DNA of 64,000 nucleotides from Magnolia sinica (taxonomy: Eukaryota > Streptophyta > Magnoliopsida > Magnoliales > Magnoliaceae). The notes beneath the pieces are model-generated. The model saw nothing but the letters and a program-made list of their open reading frames with translations, did not search any database and was not told where the DNA came from. A program made the position numbers and the translations under genes. The stretch covers positions 27,936,001-28,000,000 of the forward strand of contig NC_080574.1 in NCBI RefSeq assembly GCF_029962835.1, given 5' to 3'. How positions within the stretch are numbered: position 1 is the first letter of the stretch; each line of letters starts with the position of its first letter. Positions 33,263 through 45,497 of this stretch are shown here, one piece after another.

Positions 33263-36200
33263 TGTAACACCCTGTACTTTCCAGTACTCGGGTGTTATCT
33301 TGAAGGCCTAGATTAATATAAATATGAATCTAAATCGATCTGATAGTATTAACCTAAATCGGACCAACAGAGTCAAACCATTAATGACTCTGATTTAAAG
33401 ACCGGTCCCACAAAATAAATAAATTAATTAAATAAAAAGGTAAATAAATAACCATGTATATAGGTGGTAACATCTATAATAATTATAATAATAACATAAA
33501 ATCATGAGACAGATAGTCCTAATAACCTATAGAGCGGGACCCGCAACAGAAGATACGTGCATATGTGAAATTAAAAATAAAAATAATAAAGTGAAATAAT
33601 TTATGATAAAAATAATAGTAATAAAATTTATATTAATATTAGTAATTGGTATAGTGGTATATTATGAAGGTCTTGAGCATACACGTGACTAAGTAAGACT
33701 CTTTTAACCATTGACACTCAATCCCGGGATGATCCAACTATTAGATTGACAGAAACCCACCGTTGGGAGTAGAAGTTTAGGTGTATGGCCCACTTAAGAT
33801 TTAGATCCGCCTCATCTTTGGTCAGAAGCTATGGCAGGACCCCCCAAGTGGGATGAATGGTATGGATTGCCCAGGGCACCGCTGTGGACCCCACACATGA
33901 GCACACATGTGCATGGTGCAGGAGCTCTAGCGAAACACCGGATCAGGAGGAATAGGTCAGACGGGTATAACCGAAAATTTCCAAAGAGGGAAGGTTCTTC
34001 CCTTCCTTTTTCTTTTCCCGCTGTTGGAATTTTCAAATGGACAGAGCCCGTTTCTGTTTAAGAGATGGCCCACCATTACCCGTTTATCAGGTGATCTGAT
34101 CCGTCCATCTAGAGCGCAGCTGAGGCCTGACCAAAACCTTGTGGGCCTCTCATGTAGACACGACAGCGTGTGTACACAAACACCGACGCAAACAGGCCCT
34201 ACAAGCACTTGTTTCACCACTCCACGTCGGCGATCCGTGTGCCCTGGCGTCCGACCATCCAAGCCATCCATTTAGATAAATCCCAGCCATCCGTTTTACA
34301 CGGTTTAGGGCTCCCTCAATACCAGGGAGAGAAAAAACTCAACCGGTTTTATGTTGCCAGCTGTGTAAGAGGGCTGTTGTAAAATGAATCAAATCCTGGC
34401 CGTTTGATCTCCATCCAACGCCTCTGGATGAGTCTAGGGCGTAAAGCATAGGGAGAAAAATATAAGTATGAGGGTGCTCCTCCCCTCTCTTTCGAAAAAC
34501 CTTAGAAACAGCCGCAACCTCCCAAATCCGAACCCACCATGAGAATGTCATTTGAGCTTCGTTTTCTAGCTCCTACTAGCTCCACATGGAAGGTCTAGAC
34601 CCTCCAGCAACATCGTTTCATAGGAAGATGGCCCGCATCCAAAGCTGCCATTAGAGCCACTTCATCTTCCTCGCCCAAAACTACATGCACGACCACCGTT
34701 TCGGCTCACTGAGTGTTGCAATTCCAAGGCTGATTCAACCTTGGGTCGGAACTGGATGCAAGGGGGAGAAAGAACAGAGAAAAGAGAAGAAAAGAGAGAA
34801 GAGACAGATAGAAAGAAAGAGGAGAAGGAAGAAAGAAGAGGTGGTGCGGTTACTCAGTCCAAGCTGGGCTGAGTTGGGTCCGAGCTGGGTTGAGTCTGAT
34901 CAAATCCAGACCGTTCACCTGGTTGAAGTAGTGAGGAGAAGAAAGAGAAGAGAGATAGGAAAGGAAGAAAGAAAAGAGAAGGAGAGTGAGGAGGTAGATG
35001 GCAAACCAGCGGAGTCGAGTGCAGGTTGCGCTGCCAGCCCAAGCACTACTGACTTGGTTCTCCTTGAGCCGAACCGAGTCATTAGACCGAGTCAGACAAC
35101 ACCTGATGTCTGCTGCTGGGTGTCCATCATTGAAGAAGAAATAAGGAAAGAAAGAAGACGAAGAAAGAAGGAAGATGGGCGTGTTGCCCCGAGTTGACTC
35201 TAACTGAGTCAACTCAGTTGGGTGGAGCTTAGTGTTTTGCTAGCTTCAATCTGGCTACTGAAAAAGAAGAAGGTAGAGGAGAGGACCGAGTTGGATCGCT
35301 GTCCATTGGGTGGTTGAGTCGAGCAACCCTGCTGGTGCATGGGTCTAAGTAAGAGAGAGAGGAAGAAAAGAAGATGGGTTGGTGGCAACCGAGCCAACTC
35401 GGCTCGAACCGAGTCGACATATGTAAGTCAACCTTCTCCCAAAATAGATTGTTTTAACTGTCTTTAGCATTATCATAATTAGTGCGGTATTCAAACCTGA
35501 TTAGGCACTAGCATATTACTCCTCTAGAGATAATTGTTATAGAAGGAACTACAACTGTTAGGTATTGGAAGCTTATTCACCATTCTTAACTGTTGTCAAT
35601 GACAGTAGAAGTGCACTAATTATTGCTATTACCCTGATTAACTAATATTAGTATTATCATTAATGTGATGATTATACTATGGTTACTAGATTACCATGGT
35701 AATTAATTTTACCTTGATTAGCATACAAATCCTAACCTTAAGTTACATATGGGTCAAGTCCACCATATAACCTAGTTGGTGTAAACAAAATTGTAATTAT
35801 TAAAGAATAGTATTTTGCTTAATGATAGATTATAAGTATCATGACTAGACTCATTATTGATAACTATTATTATTATCTTTAGAAAATATTATCATTTTCA
35901 TTATGGGATTAGTATATATAATTTTCATTAATATGGTTATTAGTATTAGTCCTTATTATATTAATGGATTAATACTCCCATCATGAATGTTATTTGACCC
36001 GTTGCGCAGTATTAATGGTAATAATAATATTTAAAATAATTTAGGATCCAAATCCTAGGATCTAAGGTTAGAACTAAATTCTAAGATGAAAACCTAAGTA
36101 ATCCAAGCCCAAGGTTATATTAATCTAGGCCATGGACACTTTGTAGAACATTGATCTTATGTACAACTTCACCATTCATGGTAGGATTCGATTCTAAAGG

Positions 36201-37602
36201 TGCACGCGCTCGCTAACAACACCAATTGGCGATTCAAAGTGTAAGGTGATGATTCTTCCCCTTGAGCTTTTCATTTTTCTATTAGCTTAAGTTATAGTTT
36301 TTATTTAAATTTATATTGATTTATTCCTTTATAATCACATGTGTTAGCTGATGGAAATTGAATTGTTGTATTATATGCTTTATGCTTACCCTGCATAATT
36401 GTTCATGCTTGTGGGTTTCTTTTTGTGGATTGCTTATGGAACTTAAACTGGTACATTAGTGGAAAATTCCCACTTATGAATGTACACCCATACTTGGGAT
36501 GTAACTTGACTAGTTGTGATCGTAATGGACCTTCGACTCGGTGGTTATTGAGTGGTGGTCTAAATGGATCATTGATGTGGGCCTACCATCTAGGGTTGTT
36601 GTGCCCAATGGTTTTTAAGGTTGGTCTTTATCGTATGGTTTTGATATTCGCCCTATGTAGCATATTTTGATACTCATCCTACATGGTCCTATTTGATATT
36701 TTTTCTATATGGGTTCGATGTTTTATACTATACAACCATGCGATGATAAGCCCCATTTACTGTAATATGATTGGCCACTAGTCGATAGGTTTCTATTAAA
36801 CATCCTAAGATAGTAGTCTCATGAGCCGGAGATGGTGGTATGGGACCTATGCCAGAGCTGTCGGCCTACGCTGGGCTCTGAGCTCCCCGTAGTGACCTTT
36901 GAGCTTATTAAACTTGTTGGTTGTAAACGGATTAATAATGGTTTGGCAAATCATCCATTCATGGCACAGACCAGCATCTATTGCTATCGTACGTGATGTA
37001 CGTATTCGTCTGACTGAATGGTTTTTTCAGGTTGATGATTGCATGGGTGACGAGCTCACTGTCCGCACGGATGAGCATCCCCGGGGCGATGATTGCATAC
37101 TTCACTCATCCATGCATCTAATAAGACCTGCATCGTGTATTGTTTTATATGCTTTACTTTATAATTATGCTTACCTAATGCGGCGGTGTGTAATCTTGAG
37201 GGGAGTTGACACTGAGTTGACCACTCATCCATCAAATAAATATAACCGTACAGGTAGTACAGATGGCTTAAGTGATTTTCAGGTTCGGGCAGATGAGGAG
37301 CCGGGTTCAAGTGCCAGAGTTGCTTGACTGTATCTACCTTGAGAAGCCGAGGGGTCTTGCAACTCAAATTTACTTGCATTCTACTATTTCTCATGTTTGT
37401 ATAAGTCATTCTGAGCAACCACTTGTATATTCTAAATGAAATTTGAAATTTTCCTTTATGCTTACTTGTCCATTCTATGCTCATTTGCATACTCTGATAA
37501 AAGAAAAATATATTCTCGACTTTGACCATCCTTTAAGGTTAACACTCAGCTTTTTTGGGAAACGAGTCATGTACTCGGGTCCTGAAAAGTCGGGGCGTTA
37601 CG
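33263..37602 (+). mobile_element. Solo LTR, 4.34 kb, intact target duplication
   Basis: Begins tgtaacaccctgtactttcc and ends cggggcgttacg (last base changed from A). It is flanked by perfect catat repeats (33258-33262 and 37603-37607). No PBS, PPT or coding domains, so it is a complete solo LTR. It is the best reference copy in the window for the long-LTR family also seen at 12818 and 52824. Internal landmarks are GC boxes (33840-34270), purine tract with gagtcaactcag palindrome (34755-35420), AT-rich block (35430-36060), and a gagccggagatggtggta block near 36821. The ORFs at 34685-35212 come from the purine tract; those near 36899-37529 are also unsupported. Confidence 0.92.
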
Positions 37603-37607
37603 CATAT

Positions 37608-38160
37608 ACATCAAGTGGGTCACATCATATGGGCCTCATATACATCACAATGGCCACATCCATGGGCCTCAAATACATTATAATGGGCCACGTCCCTTGG
37701 GCCTCGAATACATCACAATGGGGCCCCAATACATGGGCTACACTAATGGGCCTCATAATCATCAAGTGGGCAGCATTAACGGGCCACACCAATGGGCCTC
37801 ATAAACACCAAGTGGGCCACATCAATGGGTCGCACCAATGGGCTTCATAAACATCAAGTGGGCCACATCAACGGGTCGCACCAATGGGCTTAATATACAT
37901 CACAATTGCCGCTCACATGGGCCTGATATACATCACAATGGGCCCCATCACCTGGCCCTCAAATGCATCACAATGAGCCTTGTCACTTGGGCCCAATATA
38001 CATCACAATGGGCCACAGAGCAGGGCCTCATGTACAATCTGAATGGGCCTCACAAGATAAACATTTAATACATACATCACGACGAGTCCCACATTTACAC
38101 ACATACACAGTGGGCCTCACACACAACAAATGGGCCTCACATGCTACAGATGGGCCACAT
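37608..38160. repeat. Array of GGGCCTCATATACATCACAAT-type units, part 2
   Basis: Continues part 1 with more than 15 further units (for example gggcctcaaatacattataat, gggcctgatatacatcacaat, caccaatgggcctcataaac). Unit length varies from about 28 to 45 bp. The predicted Trp/His/Asn-rich ORFs here are repeat artefacts. Confidence 0.9.
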
Positions 38161-39480
38161 ATTTACACCATACGTCTATTTTTAGAGATCATTTTAGAGT
38201 ATTACTCAAAAGTGAATCATATTGAAAGATCATCTGGACCATACCACAAATAACAGTAGAGATAATGATTTTCACTGTTAAACAATGTACAAGGCCCACC
38301 ACAACGTTTATTTTTCGACCAATATCTTCATAAGGTCACAAAGGCCTGAATTAGGAGGGAAAACAATTTCATATTGATCCACGACTTTTGTGACCACAAA
38401 TAGTTTCAAGAGTGGGCGTTCAATCTCCACTGATTTTTGTAGTGTGGTCCACCTGGTATACAGTTGTATATAACATATACATCACGGTGTGCACAACTGT
38501 CCAACCATCTGGACAGTGGGAATTGCAAAATAGGTGGACAACACTGATGTAAAATAGATGGACGACATTGATAAACACATGCATCATGTGCAGTCGACAC
38601 GTGCATGGGTTCCACGGCTGCTCTGCACAATGGATAAAACACATATATATCATGTGTGGCCCACGGATGCACGGTGTGGATATAACACGTACCATGTGAT
38701 CAATCCCACTGATCATACAACAATCATATAGCTGGAGTGAGATACACCAACCGATCCTCTTCCCACCGTTCAGTGATTGGACGGTGAGGATATACAATAC
38801 ATCATTAAGGTGGGCCGCATAGATAGGCGGTGTGGATCAAACCACATTGCACACGGCAGCTATATAGTTGGTGTGCGGTAGACCAGCCAATCCACTACAA
38901 CTGTTGGTGGGTCCCACGTGGGACCCATCATAATATTTATTATATTATTAATATATTATATATATATATAATATATACATTGAGGTGTGCCACACATAAG
39001 TGGATGGTATTGATGAAACACACGCTTAGTGGGTCCCACCGTCCTCATTTGCTGGATGGTGTTGATGCCACACGACATCATGGTGGGGACCCATGGCCTG
39101 GATAGTCAGGATTAGACCCCCATAACTTGCTGACGTCAATTAGCTATATAGCTGGTGCGTGGTAGCCCGGCCAATCCGTTTCCACGGTAAGTGGGTCCCA
39201 TGTGGGGCCCACCATAACGTTTATTCTCCATCCCATCTGTTCATAAGGTCACAACGACCTGAATAAAGAGGAAAAATAAATTTCATATCGATCCAAAACT
39301 TCTGTGACATAAAAAGGGCTCAATGGTAGATGTTCAATCTCCTGCTGATTTTTGGTGGTGTGGACCACCTGAGTTCCGTGTATGGCTAATTTTTGGCGCA
39401 CCCCATTTCTAAGAGGGGACCGATCAAATGCACAGTGTTTATCTGCAACATACATCATGGTAGGGCCTGTGGTGGGGCCC
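38160..39480. repeat. Fold-back repeat modules within the LTR
   Basis: At least two copies of the 480-950 family: 38165-38470 (ccataccacaaataacagtagaga pairing with ctccactgatttttgtagtgtggtcca) and 39195-39440. Between them the phrase tatatagctggtg-g-ggtag-cc-gccaatcc repeats (38855-38895, 39150-39180; a weaker form at 38728), which looks like the terminal sequence of another small element. No coding sequence. Confidence 0.65.
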
Positions 39481-39487
39481 ACCTACC

Positions 39488-39563
39488 TGCTAGCGTTTAA
39501 GCAGCAGGACGCTGCTTACTGCAGCGTCCTCTGGACACTGTCAGCAAGTAGTGTCCAGCCCTA
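39488..39563. repeat. Two consecutive hairpins
   Basis: aggacgctgc, a short loop, then gcagcgtcct form a 10-bp perfect stem. Immediately after, ctggacact and agtgtccag form a second 9-bp stem. The partner LTR has a related hairpin at the equivalent place (62296-62345), so the structure belongs to the LTR. Confidence 0.8.
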
Positions 39564-40032
39564 ATTTTTTTCTTAGGTTTTTCATGGGTGGGGCCCACCT
39601 CCGGAGGATCCAATCTGCCGGTTGGATTCCCGGGCTCGGGACAAGTGTAATGAGCCCAATATTGGATATGTTTTGGTGTGTAGAAACATCACAACAGGCC
39701 CTAACAGTTTAAATCACCCAAAACAACTATTTTCTACATTATGGCCTGCCAAAGATTCAGATTGGCTTTATTTTTCGGCTCAACTATTAAAATGAGCTGG
39801 GAAAAAGGGTGAACGGTGTGGATCAGATACATTCATCAAGGTAGGGTCCATGTGTGTGGACGGTGTGAATATATATAAAATGTATACATCACGTGGGCTC
39901 CTTAGGTGCACGGTGTGCACTTAACACATATACCACATTGGGTTTCCACCATCCATATAGCTGTACGGTGGATGGCATGGATGAAATGCATACATTTGGT
40001 GGGTCCACACGTGTGGCCCACCCAGTTGTATC

Positions 40033-40486
40033 AAGTTGACATTTGTGTTTTCCTCCAATTAGGCCTGTCCAAACGAACTGCCAGGTGGGCCCACTCGGTG
40101 GACGGCATGGATAAAATACATTCATCATGGTGGGCCACAAAATATAAAAGAGAGATAGAGAGAGAGAGAGAAAGAGAGAGAGATGGTGTAGTGGAGGGAC
40201 CCCGCCACTATGGGCCCCTCATATGATTACAACACATACATCGAATTGGGTCCCATATCAAGCAGACATTTGTGTTTTCCTCCAATCAGGCTTGTCCAAA
40301 CGGACTGCCAGGTGGGCCCACTCGGTGGACGGCATGGATAAAATACATTCATCATGGTGGGCCACAAAATATGGAAGAGAGATAGAGAGAGAGAGAGAGA
40401 AAGTAAGAGAGATGGTGTAGTGGAGGGACCCCGCCACTATGGGGCCCTCATATGATTACAACACATATATCGAATTGGGTCCCATC
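40033..40486. repeat. 227-bp tandem duplication with GA microsatellites
   Basis: 40033-40259 and 40260-40486 are about 95 percent alike. The shared word gacatttgtgttttcctcca starts at 40038 and again at 40265. Each copy contains an (AG)n tract and ends gtcccat-tcaag. ORFs spanning the units are duplicated by-products. Confidence 0.9.
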
Positions 40487-41058
40487 TCAAGTGGTCCATC
40501 AAATTGAAAATCAATGGTAAATTACCCACCGATTGGCCTTCTTCTTTATCTCCCTGGACTGCTCGGCTCCTGAGCTCCTTCTTTAATGGAAGATGATGGA
40601 AGTTGGATGGCTAGGATGAGAGATGAGGGGGTAGGAAGGTGGGCCACACTCTTAGCTCTCTCTTGGGGGGCTTTGATGTTTCCACCCCTTTGGTTGCTTG
40701 GGAGTGAAGAGAGAAATGAGAGAGAGTGAGAGAGAGTGATGGGTGATGAGATGAAAAGGGATGGGTGATGGGTGAGTGATGGGTGTGTAAGAGATGAGTA
40801 TGGGTTTGGTTGACTTTGGGTGAGAGAGGGATGGGTAGGGTATGGGTTGAACTAGACTTAATTGATTGATGGATCAATGTGATGTTTGGTAGAGATTCTC
40901 TCGGAATTGCAAATGCGCGGCATTTCTTCGAGATAGACGCGGGCCCACTTCTCCTGGCCCGGGTATCACATCAGCGCACGAGATGCGGCGACGGCGCGAT
41001 CGTTAAGGTACAAGTTTCGAGTCGAGCCGACTCCGATATATAAGATGCGGGTCTTACA

Positions 41059-41136
41059 GCTCTCCCCTCCTAATAAAATTTAATCCTCAAAATTTTCAGA
41101 ATAGACAAGGGAAAAAAGGAAGCATCATCATATATA
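41059..41136 (-). mobile_element. Polypurine tract and 3' end of internal region, minus-strand element
   Basis: On the minus strand the sequence is ttttgaggattaaattttat followed by taggaggggagagc and then the LTR start tgtaag. The order (gaggattaaatttt then a purine run) is the same as at 51603-51634 of the + strand chromovirus, where it follows the pol stop codon. This identifies the 31078-41058 LTR as the 3' LTR. Confidence 0.8.
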
Positions 41137-41141
41137 TATGT

Positions 41142-44133
41142 TGTAATGTCTCATCCAACCAGCACAGTATCCTGAGGCGTCCACGTAGGATTTTTCGCAG
41201 GATCATTCATTAAACCCACTCGCGGTGGGGTACTACAAGTTAATTAACCTAATATTAGCCCATTAAAATAGACCAGACGAGTCATGTCAGGACTCGGTGT
41301 GGGCCGTCAAGCCAGATGACTTGTCTGCACTTAGCAACAACCCGTGCGGGCCATACCGCGACGCGGAAAGGTCAAAAAATTATAAAAATTCAGGGAAGCA
41401 TAGATCTCACTGGGCTTAGGGACCAATGCGGACCACGGACCCAGTGGACATCCAGAACTGGGATCTGGCATTTGCCCATTGCACCCCACCAATGCCAGGA
41501 TTGGAATCTAGCACTTGAAATAAAAATTGAGATTCCAAGCTTTTCAGCCGTCGGATCTCTTTTACGTTTGCAGTGAAGGTCTAATGTATTTTTCTACGCC
41601 CGTCCACAAACTCTGGGACCCGATCATGGCACGATGACTATTGATCACAAATCGAACCCGTGAGACTAAACCCCATATCTGATCGTTTTCAAATTTTGCA
41701 TAGCCCTTCATTGGGCCATGAAGCACCTATCCTATAAGTTTCATAGCCAGAGGGCCACCAGAACCGCTCCAATCACCAGAATAGACCCTACAGGGCCATT
41801 TAAAGGTCGGAATCATTTACTCAAGCCCCATATCCATTCATTCGTTTATCCCCAAATTTTATATAGCCCCTCATTGGGTCATAAGGCACCTACCCACCAA
41901 ATTTGGTGGCCTAAGGGGTGTTAGAGTCGCCCCTAGGCCAATATGGAGTCTTAGAGGGCTATTGTGGGCATTTAAAGAAACTTTAGGCCAAAGGGCCCAA
42001 GTCTAGGAAATAAAGCCCTAGCTCTCTCATAACTCCCTCCTTTACTACAACCACCAAGGAGTAAAGAGAGAGAGAGAGAGCAAAGGAGCAAAGGAGAGAG
42101 AAGAGAGTGTGAAGGAGACCTAGGAGGACCCTAAATCAAGGTGGGGCCCAATGAAATCAAACACCACAACTCCCTACATCTTTTCCAAGAAGAACCCCTC
42201 ATCCACGAGCACCCTTTTCACTCCGTTAATCATCTAGGTAAGATCCATCACCCATTTTCGTTGAAACCCATGTGATTGAGAAGGGATTTGCTTGGGTTCT
42301 AACATACAAAAGTTGTTGTAGGGATTCCGGCCGATCAACCCCCGAAATCCATCCTCCTAGGTCGATCGCACACCTTCTACAAATCCGAAGGTGCGGACTA
42401 TTGTTCTTAGGTGGCCTAGCACCAATTTTAGTACAAGCTTAATGATTTTGATTGCTTGGATGTTATATTTGAAAGTCTAGGGAAACCCTAGGAATTGTAT
42501 GTTTGTTAGAATTGTATGGATTTGCATGTTTGGCTCTCTTATGATGTTGTTCCTGTTTCTCACATGATTTTATGTATGGATGATTACATGCTCATGTCGT
42601 GTTGATTTTTTTCATATATTGTTGCTTCATAGTATGCATGATTTCATTACCCTTGTGTATATAATTTCCTAAGATGGAGGAAGTGTTTAACTTCTACACA
42701 CACACCCACATCTCACATGCACTTGTTTCATGATATTATTAGCCTTACTTGTTATAAGAATCTGAATTGTATATGAGAAGTATGAGGACATGATGTTGTT
42801 TATGTTAGATGATACATTGGTAGTCGGCATGCTATGAATCACTATTTGTACCCTTGGGTTGGTCAGGAACAGGAGGAGAGCGAAGGTGGTTCCGTTGGAA
42901 GGACCGCCTCGAGGCTAAACCCATGGGTTTGGGTGAGTGCGAGTGGGCGACAATAGTTAGACTACATGGGTTGCTTACACCCAATGTCGTTCCGTCATGT
43001 ACTTGCCTGGACTCATGCGGTCTAGTCTACGGGCTAACTAACCTTGTTTGTTAACCCCGTTTGCTCACCTATGTATGGAACCTGATCCACCCTACAACCA
43101 TTGTAGCCTATCAATAACCCACTTGAAACTGGTCCACACCATCATGAGCCGAGCATGGTGAAATGGGACACTGTGTCTGAGTTGTCGGCCTATGATGGGG
43201 TACCGCGCCTCCCCGTAGTGACCGCAAGCGATCCCTTTCTCTCGGCACTCCTCATGTGCTTGAAGTCTGGGATGAGGAACCCGGCGGGATCACGGACTGC
43301 GGGGTCTCGACCCCACGCGTTGGGGGGTCTTGGCCTCGCAACCAATTTAGGGCATTGATACGTGGGGTGTACCAAATTCCCCAACCGGTTGGATGAATGG
43401 ACTTAACTAATAACTCGGCTAACACGATCGCATCGCATTGCATTAGTTAGGGTGGCGACTCGGCAGTCCAGGTCACTCTGAGGGAGTGTTATCATACGCG
43501 ATTGTTAGACGGAGTCACTCGAGGGAGCGTTGTAGAGAGGGCACGCATCATATCATTTATCATGCATGCCCATTTATAAGATTAGCTAGGTGTTTATGAT
43601 TGACTGTTTGTCATTAAGTTTATATTATAATTGATGCCTGTTATAACTTGAGACTAATAGCACCCACTGAGTTGATCACTCCCACTCTGGGACAGTGTTT
43701 TAAAGCACCAACTAGACCCGTTCATAGATGCAGGTGACTCAGGGCTGGAGGAGCCTGGTGAGGCGAGCTTCAAGGAGGAGGACGAGTTGTCCTACTTCCA
43801 GTTGATGAACGGTTCTCTACCAACTTGAGAGGCGGGATTGGATCGCTGGGCTGTGGGCTTAGCCGTATTATTTTTTTTGGACATAGCATTCTTTTGTTGT
43901 TTTGGCTGGACAACGCCTTATGCGATCCATTTATTCTTTTGGACATGTATATAGATATATGTTTGATCTCTATCATTTCAGTAGATTTATGTGATTATGT
44001 TTCATGTTCCAGAAAATTCCAGGCTGCGCAACTAAACCGGATTAAATGTACATTAATAAAAATCGATTATAAGTGACTCTCGGGAACTCGGGAGTTGAGC
44101 GTATGCGTGACCCCCGATTTTCAGGGCGCTATA
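41142..44133 (+). mobile_element. 5' LTR of a nearly complete chromovirus, 2.99 kb
   Basis: Starts tgtaatgtctcatccaacc at 41142 and ends cagggcgctata at 44133. The partner at 51635 opens tgtaacgtcccgtctaacc and its tip at 58841 reads cagggcgttaca. Perfect target duplication tatgt at 41137-41141 and 58842-58846. A short (GA)n stretch lies near 42070. The ORFs at 42854 and 43155 have near-copies at 57562 and 57871 only because both LTRs share them. They are short and I do not call them genes. Confidence 0.95.
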
Positions 44134-45497
44134 AGTTGGTATCAAAACATGGTTTGGGATCCCTTGGGACATGGGTCATAAACCCATTAGTGTATCCACT
44201 GACTTGAGAGTAGACGCAATAGAAACTAAGGAATATAGGAACCATCCTAGACCCCGAACCAATGATCTTAGATGAAAGGTAGGCCTTCCAACGAGTGAGG
44301 ATCGGGAAGCGAGGGCGAGTAGCGACGCTAAGAGTCAAGTCTGAAAGTTGTATGGTGTTCTGACGTGTCGACGGAAGCGAGCCGAAAACCTAAAGATTTG
44401 GCGGTCGGGGACCGAATCCAAGTCTAAATGAGCTAGTTTCTGACCAAATTTGATGGTTCCGACCCGTTCGGGGATAGATACTTAGGGGCGAATGAGAATT
44501 TATTGAAATAGAAAAATGATGGAAAAGGGAAGATTTTGGCCCCTAACCAGGAGGATTCTCACGAAGCCACTAGGCTCATTACGTAGATCGGCTTCTCCTA
44601 CCCCAAACTCATATATGGCACTACCCGGGGGGCTTTTTCGATGCCCGAGAATACCGAAAAATGTTTGGACCTCTAAACCGTGGTGGCCCCCTCCAAACCG
44701 GCGTGGCCCCCGCCAATTCTCTACTAACCTGCGTGGCCCCCGCCGACCGACCGTGTGGCCCCCTCCATTTACACAAGGGAGCGCGTGGCCCCCGTCGCCC
44801 GACCGCGTGGCCCCCGCCGTTTACACAGGGGAGCACGTGGTCCCAGCCAATTTCGGCGTGGCCCCCGTCAGACCACCCTTGTTCTCCCCCTTACAAAAAT
44901 CTAAATTTTTGGTGAGGCCCACTGCCTTATACACTTAAGGACACCCACCCTCTCTCTCTCATTTTACTCAAAACCTTCCTAAAGAGAAGTTTCTCCCCTT
45001 CAAACCCTTTCTTGAACCTCACCTCAATCTCAAATCCATCTCACCCATCACCTCCAATAAACCTTCCATCTCCTTTTCCCTTCACACAAACCTTCGTCTA
45101 CTCTTCTTACTCCTCTCCCAAAACCCATTCTCCAACTTCCTCAAAGGAAACCCTCTTCCTCTCAAACTCTTAGACCCATTCCCAAATCCTCACACCCTAT
45201 AACCCATTTACAAACCATTTTCAAGACCTCATTCCCAATCCATCCTCCAAATCTCATTCCAACTCTCTCACTTCCTCATCTACAAAAAAAAAAAAAAACC
45301 CCCGCCCCATCACAACACCCTCTTCAAAACCCCACTCCAAATCAATACCCAATCCACATTTCTCCATCCATTCACAAGACCATTCCTAAAACCCAAGCTT
45401 CAACCCCATTCTAACGATCCATTTCCTTTTGCCAAGGGAAGTGGCATTTCCTTGCAATCATTTCCCTCCATCTCCCCCACTTCGGTGATTCCTTCCC
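44134..45497 (+). mobile_element. PBS and 1.36 kb leader of the chromovirus
   Basis: ttggtatcaaaacatgg at 44136 is the tRNA-iMet-type PBS with changes. The leader is long and has two unusual parts: a GC-rich minisatellite (44680-44880) and a strongly pyrimidine-biased tract (about 44940-45440) made of C/T/A with almost no G. No ORF in it is supported. The 140-residue ORF at 44516 is Pro/Arg-rich minisatellite translation. Confidence 0.8.
44680..44880 (+). repeat. GC-rich minisatellite (GCGTGGCCCCCGCC words)
   Basis: The core word gcgtggcccccgcc and variants recur about every 25-45 bases, at least eight times, with alternating spacers (cgaccgacc, atttacacaagggagc). It lies in the leader RNA region and could form strong secondary structure. 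Confidence 0.85.

Larger units (their letters stand above)
31078..41058 (-). mobile_element. 3' LTR of a minus-strand chromovirus (5.6 kb plus a 4.3 kb insertion)
   Basis: Read on the minus strand it begins tgtaagacccgcatc at 41058, right after a polypurine tract, and ends ...gagtttggggtatga near 31078. Its final 320 bases match 60327-60657, the end of the partner 5' LTR. Its first 3 kb match 60830-63990. The body contains two minisatellite arrays, fold-back modules, hairpins and a 227-bp tandem duplication (listed separately). A solo LTR sits inside it. 31078-32720, once excluded from repeats, holds no gene I can support. Confidence 0.85.

Noticed and set aside
34685-35212. 170-residue Lys/Glu/Arg-rich ORF and its antisense partners
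   Set aside because: It translates the purine tract of a solo LTR. Equivalent tracts in the sibling LTRs do not keep the frame.
36899-37529. ORFs of 142 and 157 residues on opposite strands
   Set aside because: They lie inside the solo LTR. The homologous stretches at 22000-22400 and 56200-56640 do not maintain either frame.
37608-38253. CRISPR-like or coding interpretation of the repeated GGGCCTCATATACATCACAAT units
   Set aside because: Units are degenerate, without conserved repeats and unique spacers, in a plant genome. The Trp/His/Asn-rich ORFs are repeat translation.
42854-43384. Short ORFs duplicated near 57562-58091, looking conserved
   Set aside because: The similarity comes from both being in the two LTRs of one element. 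They are under 90 residues, and only partly conserved in frame.
44516-44938. 140-residue Pro/Arg-rich ORF
   Set aside because: Produced by the GC-rich minisatellite of the retrotransposon leader. No domain, and an overlapping antisense ORF is equally long.
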